This document shows, one piece after another, positions 1-5,435 of a stretch of 5,435 bases of DNA. Position 1 is the first letter of the stretch. Every line of letters starts with the position of its first letter. The stretch spans positions 1 through 5,435 of the forward strand of contig JABMNC010000124.1 of the NCBI GenBank assembly GCA_013205365.1, written 5' to 3'. A program made the position numbers and the translations under genes. Below the pieces are notes generated by a model that saw nothing but the letters and a program-made list of their open reading frames with translations, made no database searches and was not told the DNA's origin. The DNA is from Cryomorphaceae bacterium. GTDB lineage: Bacteria > Bacteroidota > Bacteroidia > Flavobacteriales > Schleiferiaceae.

Positions 1-810
1 CGTTGGCAGAAGGACTACCGCGACGCGGACGGCGACAATCGCACCTTCTCCTACCGCGACTATATCAAAAACGGCAAAAAAGCTTCGGATCGTTCAAGCT
101 TCTTTGTCTCAGAAATTGTCAACGTCTACCCTGATACCCTGGCTTGGATCTCTGATTTTACCTACTCCTTCAACGAAAACCTCCACGACAACTACTTCTG
201 GCATCCCGCCTACGACGAGTATCCGGTGGTTGGCGTGAGCTGGAAGCAGTCTACGGCCTTTGCCAACTGGCGCACCCACTACCGCAACAGCTACCTGCGC
301 GAGAGCAACGACTTCATCGAGAACGAGTTCCGCCTGCCAACCGAGGCAGAATGGGAATACGCAGCTCGTGGCGGACGCGAACTAACTACCTACCCATGGG
401 GTGGACCCTACACCACCAACAGCAAGGGTTGCTTTTTGGCGAACTTCAAGCCTGGGCGTGGTAATCTTGTGGCAGACGGCGGAATGCACCCTGTTAGGGT
501 TCACAGCTATGAGCCCAACGGATACGGCCTGTATGACATGGCCGGCAACGTCGCAGAATGGACCAGCACCGCCTTTGACGAAGCCTCCTACTACTACGTT
601 TCTGACTTGAGCCCTGACTTTAAGTACAGCGCAGCCGAGTCAGACGCCGTAACCCTCAAGCGAAAGGTTATTCGCGGAGGATCCTGGAAGGACGTCGCAA
701 TCTTCATGCAAAACGGCATGCGCGACTACGAGTACCAGGATACGGCTAAATCCTACATTGGATTCCGCACGGTTCAAAGCTTCTTAGGCCGTGATCGTCG
801 AGACTTCTAA
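1..810 (+). CDS. gldK: GldK, T9SS/gliding ring lipoprotein, 5'-truncated by window edge
   Basis: The frame is open from base 1 to the TAA ending at 810, giving 269 residues of the C-terminal part; the lipoprotein signal and N-terminus lie outside the window. GldK forms, with GldN, the periplasmic ring attached to the outer membrane in the type IX secretion and gliding machine. The fold is the formylglycine-generating enzyme (SUMF1/FGE-sulfatase) type. Fragment residues 111-125 carry RLPTEAEWEYAARGG, 131-135 YPWGG, 173-188 the NGYGLYDMAGNVAEWT block, 223-229 VIRGGSW and 252-258 YIGFRTV. The upstream stretch VYPDTLAW...DFTYSFNE...FWHPAYDEYPVVGVSWKQ is typical of GldK rather than other SUMF1 proteins. 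The cysteines that active FGE enzymes carry after RGGSW are missing, and the fragment has a single Cys (144), so a structural role is expected. gldL follows after 49 bp, which separates it from the paralogue gldJ. A GTG at 226 lies inside the conserved domain and is not the start. Confidence 0.96.
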   Translation, partial: RWQKDYRDADGDNRTFSYRDYIKNGKKASDRSSFFVSEIVNVYPDTLAWISDFTYSFNENLHDNYFWHPAYDEYPVVGVSWKQSTAFANWRTHYRNSYLRESNDFIENEFRLPTEAEWEYAARGGRELTTYPWGGPYTTNSKGCFLANFKPGRGNLVADGGMHPVRVHSYEPNGYGLYDMAGNVAEWTSTAFDEASYYYVSDLSPDFKYSAAESDAVTLKRKVIRGGSWKDVAIFMQNGMRDYEYQDTAKSYIGFRTVQSFLGRDRRDF

Positions 811-859
811 ATATTTTTCTAGTTACTTTACCCCTCTCAACCCCTAAACTTCATTCAAA

Positions 860-1519
860 ATGGCTATAATCGACGTTAACGGTAAGCGCTTTAAAGACTT
901 CATGACTAAGCTCTACGGATTGGGCGCTGCAGTAGTAATTATGGGAGCATTGTTCAAGATTTTGCACCTTAAAGGGGCGGATTTGATGCTCATTATTGGT
1001 CTTACCACCGAGGCCGTCATCTTTGCCATTTCCGCTTTTGAGGCCCAGCCTAAAGATTACGACTGGGCCCTAGCCTACCCCGAACTCGAGAACGAGCTCG
1101 ACTACGGCAAGAAAGCCCGCAAAGGATCAGGAACGCCCACTCAGGAGCTTGACCGCATGCTCGAGGAAGCCAAAATTGGCCCAGAACTCCTCGACAGTTT
1201 GTCTGCGGGAATGCGCAGGCTAAGCGATACGGCAGCGTCCTTAAACAGCACCACCGATGCCGCAGGAGCTACTGCAAGCTACAGCCAGCAACTTGGGGCC
1301 GCAGCCAAGAACATGGAGGCGCTTAACGCCTTGTATGCAGTGCAGCTTGAGAATTCCACTAGCCAATTGGAGATTCAAAATACCGTGATGGAGAAGCTCA
1401 GTGCTTCAGCCCAAAACACCGATGCCCTTGCTGGCGAAGTGGCCAAGCTTAGCCAAAATTTATCGCAGCTGAATTCCGTCTACGGCAACATGCTGGCGGC
1501 GATGAACGTTCGATCTTAA
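860..1519 (+). CDS. gldL: GldL, inner-membrane stator subunit of the T9SS/gliding motor
   Basis: This is a 219-residue inner-membrane protein that, with GldM, forms the proton-motive-force-driven rotary motor of type IX secretion and gliding. Two transmembrane helices are visible, about residues 18-35 (YGLGAAVVIMGALFKI) and 41-60 (DLMLIIGLTTEAVIFAISAF). Lys33 at the end of helix 1 and Glu51 within helix 2 line up with the charged residues (Lys27 and Glu49 in F. johnsoniae, from memory) implicated in proton coupling. The connecting loop appears about four residues shorter, and the N-terminus about six longer, than my recollection of that protein. Residues 95-219 form a cytoplasmic Ala/Leu/Ser/Gln-rich helical tail with a repeated NxxxLNxxYxxxL motif. 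There is no cysteine. The ATG at 860 gives the expected MA start just before helix 1; no Shine-Dalgarno is seen, only an A-rich CATTCAAA leader. Co-transcription with gldK, gldM and gldN is likely. Confidence 0.96.
   Translation: MAIIDVNGKRFKDFMTKLYGLGAAVVIMGALFKILHLKGADLMLIIGLTTEAVIFAISAFEAQPKDYDWALAYPELENELDYGKKARKGSGTPTQELDRMLEEAKIGPELLDSLSAGMRRLSDTAASLNSTTDAAGATASYSQQLGAAAKNMEALNALYAVQLENSTSQLEIQNTVMEKLSASAQNTDALAGEVAKLSQNLSQLNSVYGNMLAAMNVRS
1310..1495 (+). repeat. Duplicated helical motif in the GldL cytoplasmic tail
   Basis: GldL residues 151-163 (NMEALNALYAVQL) and 200-212 (NLSQLNSVYGNML) share the pattern NxxxLNxxYxxxL at a spacing of 49 residues. Five of thirteen positions are identical and several others are conservative. 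This looks like an old internal duplication or two equivalent helix-packing sites. The repeat is seen only at protein level, since the DNA copies have diverged. Confidence 0.55.
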
Positions 1520-1588
1520 TCGAGAACCTTCGGACCCAGCAAGTACAGACAGCCCTTCTTCCTCATAATAATTTCGATATAGACCCCC

Positions 1589-3103
1589 ATGGCTTCAGGT
1601 AAAATTTCTCCGCGTCAGAAGATGATCAACATGATGTACCTCGTGTTGACCGCGATGCTGGCCTTGAATGTTTCCAAAGACATTCTGCGCGTGCTCGACA
1701 AGCTCGACAAGGGAATGAATGCTACCGTGAGCACTGTAGAGAGCGGAACCGCAACCATTTACAGCGCTATTGAGGCACAGGTTGCTGAAAACCCGCGCGC
1801 CATTCCCATCAATGATCGGGCCCTGAAGGTCAAGGAGGAATCCGAAAGCCTTTTTGGGCTTCTCAAGCTGACCAAAGAAGTGATGATTGCCCAAACCGGC
1901 GGATTCGACAAAGAGGGACGCTACAAGGGATCCGACAACCGCGATGTGGGAGAAAACTACCTCTTGAACGACAAAAGCGTGGGCGGCCAAGGAAAGGCCA
2001 AGGAAATTAAAGAGCGCATCATAGCCTTCCGCAATTTTCTGGAGACCCAATCTGACGGCGACGAAACCATGAAGCGCATCGTTGCGGAGACCTTCAACCT
2101 TGAAGACGAGGTCGTTGAGGGTACTAAAATGTCTTGGGAACGCGCAACCTTCGCGGAGCTACCCCTGGCAGGAGTTATTCCCTTTTTGACGGACCTTCAG
2201 TCGCGCGTGCGACGCATGGAAGCGAAAACCGCAGAGCACCTTTATGGTCAGATTGACGCCAACACCCTGAAGTTTGACAACGTTATGGCTGTCGTTACTC
2301 CAAAGTCTACCTACGTTACTCAGGGCGACTACCTCGAGGCCGACGTGTTTTTGGCGGCTTACGACAAAGGGCGGAATCCGCAATTTATTGGAGTTACCCC
2401 GCAGAGCGTTGAAAACGGAGTGGGCAAGATTCGAATTCAAGGATCCGGAAGCGGAAGCAAGACCTTGAAAGGCAGCATGCGCATTCCAGGGAGCGATACG
2501 GATTACCCCTTTGAGCTGACCTACACGGTCGCACCTCCTAGTGTGGTAATTTCTGCAACCAAGATGAACGTGCTCTACCGCAACGTTGACAATCCGATCG
2601 AAATATCGGTACCAGGAGTAGCCCCAGAGAACCTCGTTGTTTCGGGTTCAGGAATCACGGGCAAGGCAGGCAACTACATTGCCAACGTGACCAACGTGAC
2701 CGGTAAAGAGGTAGTTATCTCAGTTACCGTTAAGGAAAAGGACGGCAAATCGCGCAAGGCGGGCGAGAAGCTTTACCGTATTAAAGGCCTACCTCAGGCC
2801 GTTGGGACCGTGTTCAAAAAGAAGGAAGGCCTAATTTCTACCAGCCTTCTTGCCAAGGGGGTTGTTGAGGCCGAGTACCAGGATTTTCCCTTTGACTTGC
2901 CCCTAACGGTTAAGGCATTTGACATTAAATTAGAGGGTAAGCCCGCCATTCAAGTGAAGGGCAATAAGGTGCCCAACGAACTTCGCGACCAGATTGAGCG
3001 CTTGCGCCCAGGGTCGTCTGTTTCCATTCGAAGAATCAAGGCAGAAACCCCACAGGGCACCCGCATTGAGAATATTTCTAACATCGTTCTTGACGTTCAA
3101 TAG
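1589..3103 (+). CDS. gldM: GldM (PorM-type), motor shaft spanning inner membrane and periplasm
   Basis: This 504-residue protein matches the usual GldM/PorM length of slightly over 500. GldM is anchored by one N-terminal helix inside the GldL ring, dimerises in the periplasm and transmits rotation to the GldK-GldN ring. The start MASGKISPRQKMINMMYLVL is close to the family pattern, with Arg9 (functionally important in F. johnsoniae GldM, from memory) just before the transmembrane segment at about 13-33. Four periplasmic domains are expected: a helical D1 at about 36-224, then D2 at about 225-315, D3 from about 317 (it includes KMNVLYRNVDNPIEISVPG, 325-343) and D4 from about 400 to the end (the PQAVGTVFKKKEG block starts at 402). 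There is no cysteine. The ATG at 1589 lies 69 bp after gldL and has no clear Shine-Dalgarno. gldN follows after one base. Two 9-bp tandem duplications encode LDKLDK (1694-1711) and NVTNVT (2684-2701). Confidence 0.97.
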   Translation: MASGKISPRQKMINMMYLVLTAMLALNVSKDILRVLDKLDKGMNATVSTVESGTATIYSAIEAQVAENPRAIPINDRALKVKEESESLFGLLKLTKEVMIAQTGGFDKEGRYKGSDNRDVGENYLLNDKSVGGQGKAKEIKERIIAFRNFLETQSDGDETMKRIVAETFNLEDEVVEGTKMSWERATFAELPLAGVIPFLTDLQSRVRRMEAKTAEHLYGQIDANTLKFDNVMAVVTPKSTYVTQGDYLEADVFLAAYDKGRNPQFIGVTPQSVENGVGKIRIQGSGSGSKTLKGSMRIPGSDTDYPFELTYTVAPPSVVISATKMNVLYRNVDNPIEISVPGVAPENLVVSGSGITGKAGNYIANVTNVTGKEVVISVTVKEKDGKSRKAGEKLYRIKGLPQAVGTVFKKKEGLISTSLLAKGVVEAEYQDFPFDLPLTVKAFDIKLEGKPAIQVKGNKVPNELRDQIERLRPGSSVSIRRIKAETPQGTRIENISNIVLDVQ

Positions 3104-3104
3104 T

Positions 3105-3929
3105 ATGAAAAACCTAGTTTCTTTAGCAGCCTTGTTTTTTGTGGGCATGACCCTCAAAGCACAAGTTCTTTCTCCGCAAGACGACGGATTAATTCCAAAG
3201 TCAGAGATGCACACGGGCCAAGCCCGCGTAATTCCTTATGCACACCTGCGCCAAGACGATATGCTTTGGTCTCGCCGCAACTGGGAGCGCATTCACACCT
3301 TGGAGAAGCTCAACCACCCTTTATACTTCCCCATTCAGGCTTTGCCCGACCGCAAGTCCCTGTTTGACGTGATGAAGGATGCCATTTTAAGCGAAGGAAG
3401 CATTACCGAAGTCTATGACGACGATTTGTTTTTGCGCCCCTTGACCATGAATGAGGTGAGCAACAGACTGTTCCGCATTGATACTATTCGCGACAACGAC
3501 GACGGCACCATTTTAGCGATTGACTCGATTGAAATCAAATCCAACAACATTCTTGCTTGGGATATTAAGAGCGATTGGTACTTTGACAAGCAGCGTGGAG
3601 AGCTTAAAAACCGAATCATCGGCATCTCGCCCGTGATCAAGGACCCTTCAGAGGGAGACATCATTAACTTGTTTTGGGTTTGGTTCCCTGATGCACGCCA
3701 GGCATTTTCAACCAATGTTGCCTACAATCCCAACAACAACACAAGGCGTTTGACCTTTGATCAGATTTTTCAGATGCGCTACTTCAATGCCATTGTCATG
3801 AAAGAAGACAATGTCTACGACCGCGAAATCAAAGACTACAAGGCCAACAACCCAATGGAGCAGCTTCTGGAGTCCAAGAGAATCCGTGAGGAGATTCGGA
3901 ACCGCGAGCACGACTACTGGCAGTTTTAG
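3105..3929 (+). CDS. gldN: GldN, periplasmic ring component of T9SS/gliding machine
   Basis: This gene encodes a 274-residue exported protein. GldN (PorN in Porphyromonas) binds GldK to form the periplasmic ring contacted by the GldM tip. The ATG at 3105 begins a good signal peptide: Met-Lys-Asn, a hydrophobic core to about residue 16, then LKA-Q with likely cleavage between Ala19 and Gln20. Family blocks follow: DDMLWSRRNWERI (51-63), NHPLYFPIQ (70-78), IDTIRDNDDGT (125-135), SDWYFDKQRGELKNRIIGIS (156-175) and the C-terminal NPMEQLLESKRIREEI (249-264). The protein has no cysteine and seems on the short side for the family. Only one T separates the gldM stop from this ATG, so translation is probably coupled. 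A TTG at 2994 would add 37 residues, but that would hide the signal peptide and overlap gldM, so I reject it. No gldO-like paralogue follows, unlike in F. johnsoniae (recalled). Confidence 0.95.
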   Translation: MKNLVSLAALFFVGMTLKAQVLSPQDDGLIPKSEMHTGQARVIPYAHLRQDDMLWSRRNWERIHTLEKLNHPLYFPIQALPDRKSLFDVMKDAILSEGSITEVYDDDLFLRPLTMNEVSNRLFRIDTIRDNDDGTILAIDSIEIKSNNILAWDIKSDWYFDKQRGELKNRIIGISPVIKDPSEGDIINLFWVWFPDARQAFSTNVAYNPNNNTRRLTFDQIFQMRYFNAIVMKEDNVYDREIKDYKANNPMEQLLESKRIREEIRNREHDYWQF

Positions 3930-3949
3930 TATTTAAAACGATGCTATTC

Positions 3950-3977
3950 AGCCGCCCTTTGGGGGCGGCTTTTTTTT
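3950..3977 (+). terminator. Rho-independent terminator after gldN
   Basis: An 8-bp perfect stem, AGCCGCCC (3950-3957) with GGGCGGCT (3963-3970), encloses the 5-base loop TTTGG and runs into eight Ts (3970-3977). It starts 20 bases after the gldN stop and marks the likely end of the gldKLMN transcript. It sits only 20 bases before the next + strand start. Confidence 0.92.
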
Positions 3978-3990
3978 GACCCTACCTTGC
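3958..3990 (+). promoter_or_regulatory. Weak candidate promoter overlapping the terminator, for the FAD gene
   Basis: TTTG (3958-3961, in the terminator loop) could act as a -33 element and TACCTTGC (3983-3990) as a degraded TAnnTTTG -7 element, with a 21-base spacer. The start of transcription would then fall almost on the ATG at 3998. Two mismatches in the -7 box make this uncertain; read-through from gldN is the alternative. Confidence 0.2.
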
Positions 3991-3997
3991 CTGCAGT

Positions 3998-4966
3998 ATG
4001 AAGCGCGTTGCCATAGTGGGATTCGGAATTGCCGGCAGTGCAGCGGCTCGACTAGCCCCTGAAGGCTGTACTGTGGTCGTCTTTGACGCGGGCATCCTGC
4101 GCTGCTCCTCTCGGGTTGCCACTGGCTTGGTCAATCCCATTGTTCTAAAGAGGCGCAGAGCCGTCTGGCGTGCAAAAGAGGCCTTAGAAGCCGCCCACAG
4201 AATGTACCCGGCGGAGTTTTGCAGCACCGAACCCATTTATGAAGTCCTCCAAACTGCCGCAGAGGTTAACGACTGGGGTGCCCTGCAGGACCATCCTGCT
4301 CTTGGGGAATTTCTGGGCGAGCTCGTTGATGCGCCGGAGTACGTCAGAGGACTCAAACTTGGCATGGTCCGAGGCAGCTTTAGGCTTCGAATTGCAGCCT
4401 ACTTGGACTGGGCCTCCCAACACTTCGAGTTCAGTAAAGATCCCGTGGTTCAACTTCGCCAACTGGATTCGGGAGCATGGCTAATCAATGAAAGCCAGGA
4501 ATTCGATTCAGTTGTACTCTGCGAAGGCTACCAAGCTCGCTGGGCAGAGCACTTTTGGGGCGATCTGGGATTTGCGCGCACCTGGGGTCAGGGCCTCCGC
4601 ATTCAAAGCACAGCAGACTCGAGCCTGATGCTTCACCGCAAGCACTTTTTGGTTCCAGAAGGCGAGGGAATACAGCATCTTGGCTCTACCTATTCCTGGG
4701 GCATAGAGCATGGCGACCTCGACCCTCCCAAGGCCGACGAAGGCCATACTCAGGAGCTATTGAAGTCTGCTAAGTCCTGGTTTGAGGGCGAAATTCAGGT
4801 TTTAGATGCCTGGACCGGGATTCGACCGACCACCAAAGACCGTCGTCCGCGCTGGGGATGGCACCCCGAACTCAAGGGACTGGGGCTGCTCAACGGCTTA
4901 GGGTCGCGAGGAACCCTTCACGCTCCGCTTCTGGCCACCGAGCTCTGGAATTCCGCTAAATTTTAA
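3998..4966 (+). CDS. FAD-dependent oxidoreductase of the DAO family, MnmC(o)-like
   Basis: This 322-residue, probably cytoplasmic flavoprotein opens with a Rossmann FAD site: VAIVGFGIAG with GxGxxG at residues 8-13, and Asp30 at the end of the second strand for ribose binding. SSRVATGLVNP (37-47) resembles the second FAD-contact region of DAO enzymes, and VVLCEGYQ (172-179) the central strand-Gly motif. The C-terminal part, AWTGIRPTTKDRRP (271-284) and LLNGLGSRGTLHAPLLA (297-313), is the closing FAD-binding signature and resembles the oxidase domain of MnmC, which acts on modified tRNA wobble uridine. No methyltransferase domain is attached. The substrate cannot be read from the sequence; other DAO members oxidise glycine, sarcosine or D-amino acids. 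The ATG at 3998 places GxGxxG at the normal distance from the start. The gene lies 20 bp after the gldN terminator and overlaps the convergent DUF983 gene by four bases. A link to gliding is unproven. Confidence 0.85.
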   Translation: MKRVAIVGFGIAGSAAARLAPEGCTVVVFDAGILRCSSRVATGLVNPIVLKRRRAVWRAKEALEAAHRMYPAEFCSTEPIYEVLQTAAEVNDWGALQDHPALGEFLGELVDAPEYVRGLKLGMVRGSFRLRIAAYLDWASQHFEFSKDPVVQLRQLDSGAWLINESQEFDSVVLCEGYQARWAEHFWGDLGFARTWGQGLRIQSTADSSLMLHRKHFLVPEGEGIQHLGSTYSWGIEHGDLDPPKADEGHTQELLKSAKSWFEGEIQVLDAWTGIRPTTKDRRPRWGWHPELKGLGLLNGLGSRGTLHAPLLATELWNSAKF

Positions 4967-5355
4967 GACTTTTTGACTGCGTTGGGGTCAAAACGCACAA
5001 AAATGTTGAGGTAGGTCACGCGTGCGACGCGAAACAAAAATGGCCCGAGCGCCACTAAAATAAGCGCCAGCGCTCCCACGGTAGGCCACATAGCCCAGCC
5101 CATGAAAACCGCAAAAATTACGTACACCGCCACAAAGAGCGCGACCGTGTAGGCATAGGAAACATACATGGCTCCGTAGTAGAAATTGGGTTCTGGCTCG
5201 TAATCGAGTCCGCACACGCTGCAATTGGTATGCATCTCAAACATGCTAGCCAGGCGGTAGGGATTGGGGTTTTGAAACATCTCGCCCTCGTGGCACTGGG
5301 GGCATTTTGCGGCTAAAATGCTATAGGACTTGCTGCCTTTACCGATCAACTTCAT
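4963..5355 (-). CDS. DUF983 family zinc-ribbon membrane protein
   Basis: This gene encodes a 130-residue protein of the DUF983 family, function unknown. The N-terminal cytoplasmic part has two Cys pairs, CPQCHEG (Cys18, Cys21) and CSVCG (Cys45, Cys48), which together should hold one zinc ion. The family signature DYEPEPNFYYGAMYVSYA spans residues 51-68. Two transmembrane helices follow, about 63-86 and 92-110, then a short basic and polar tail. The start at 5355 fits the family, with about 17 residues before the first Cys pair. The stop shares TTAA with the stop of the convergent FAD gene, and no intrinsic terminator is seen between them. A TAAATTTG -7 element lies 28 bases upstream of the ATG. 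The CxxC pairs suggest metal binding or redox sensing, but nothing in the window shows a partner or substrate. Confidence 0.9.
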   Translation of the reverse strand: MKLIGKGSKSYSILAAKCPQCHEGEMFQNPNPYRLASMFEMHTNCSVCGLDYEPEPNFYYGAMYVSYAYTVALFVAVYVIFAVFMGWAMWPTVGALALILVALGPFLFRVARVTYLNIFVRFDPNAVKKS

Positions 5356-5383
5356 GAAATACTGGACTAAAATAGGGTGACTA

Positions 5384-5391
5384 CAAATTTA
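5384..5391 (-). promoter_or_regulatory. -7 promoter element for the DUF983 gene
   Basis: Read on the - strand, this is TAAATTTG, a full match to the Bacteroidetes -7 consensus TAnnTTTG. It leaves 28 bases before the ATG, enough for a short leader. No good TTTG -33 box is found at the usual spacing of about 19-20 bases upstream; that region reads GTACG, so strength is uncertain. Confidence 0.5.
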
Positions 5392-5415
5392 CCCGCCGCA
5401 GCCCCCTTAACGTAC

Positions 5416-5423
5416 TACTTTTG
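5416..5423 (+). promoter_or_regulatory. -7 promoter element pointing out of the right edge
   Basis: TACTTTTG is a full match to TAnnTTTG and is followed by TGACCCTC. Transcription would begin near 5430, and an ATG sits at 5432-5434, so a + strand gene may start at the window edge with almost no leader. No TTTG is present at the expected -33 position, where the sequence is GC-rich. The following gene cannot be identified. Confidence 0.45.
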
Positions 5424-5435
5424 TGACCCTCATGC

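Noticed and set aside
824..831. TACTTTAC between gldK and gldL as a promoter
   Set aside because: Two mismatches in the conserved TTTG part and no supporting upstream box.
1569..1576. TAATTTCG before gldM as a separate promoter
   Set aside because: One mismatch to TAnnTTTG and no TTTG at the -33 position; the genes read as one operon.
1694..1711. 9-bp tandem repeat CTCGACAAG x2 in gldM, and a second (AACGTGACC x2) at 2684-2701
   Set aside because: Both stay in frame and encode LDKLDK and NVTNVT in otherwise normal GldM; most likely incidental small duplications.
1595..2050. 151-codon open frame on the - strand inside gldM
   Set aside because: It lies wholly antisense to well-conserved GldM coding sequence and its translation shows no recognisable family motif, so it is a shadow frame.
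2994..3104. Upstream TTG start extending GldN by 37 residues
   Set aside because: It would overlap gldM and bury the clear signal peptide that starts at the ATG at 3105.
1..5435. tRNA, rRNA, CRISPR array, insertion sequence or attachment site
   Set aside because: Coding genes fill nearly the whole window; no repeat-spacer pattern, transposase, terminal inverted repeat or cloverleaf was seen.

Overview
The window looks like a chromosomal piece of a member of the phylum Bacteroidota, probably a flavobacteria-like lineage. It carries gldK, gldL, gldM and gldN in the order typical of that phylum. Gene starts lack clear Shine-Dalgarno sequences. TAnnTTTG elements, the Bacteroidetes -7 promoter motif, occur in the one divergent intergenic space. 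The DNA is fairly GC-balanced for a flavobacterium, so I do not name a genus.

Layout: bases 1-3929 hold the core of the type IX secretion system (T9SS) and gliding-motility machine, all on the + strand: the 3' part of gldK (cut by the window edge), then gldL, gldM and gldN. A strong intrinsic terminator follows gldN at 3950-3977. From 3998 to 4966 there is a + strand gene for a stand-alone FAD-dependent oxidoreductase of the DAO/MnmC-like fold. It converges with a - strand DUF983 zinc-ribbon membrane protein gene (4963-5355), and the two overlap by the 4 bp TTAA. The last 80 bases hold two back-to-back -7-like promoter elements, one for the DUF983 gene and one pointing out of the right edge.

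How the genes work together (family knowledge): GldL and GldM form the proton-driven inner-membrane motor. The GldM periplasmic domains reach up to the GldK-GldN ring under the outer membrane, where GldK is a lipoprotein and GldN a periplasmic partner. The motor powers protein export through the T9SS and, in gliding species, movement of surface adhesins. The sequence retains the residues I would expect for a working motor: GldL Lys33 and Glu51, and GldM Arg9. The oxidoreductase and DUF983 protein have no evident role in secretion.

I found no wholly new system here. The points most worth a second look are the interlocked divergent promoters at the right edge, the MnmC(o)-like FAD protein without a methyltransferase domain, and a duplicated helical motif in the GldL cytoplasmic tail.
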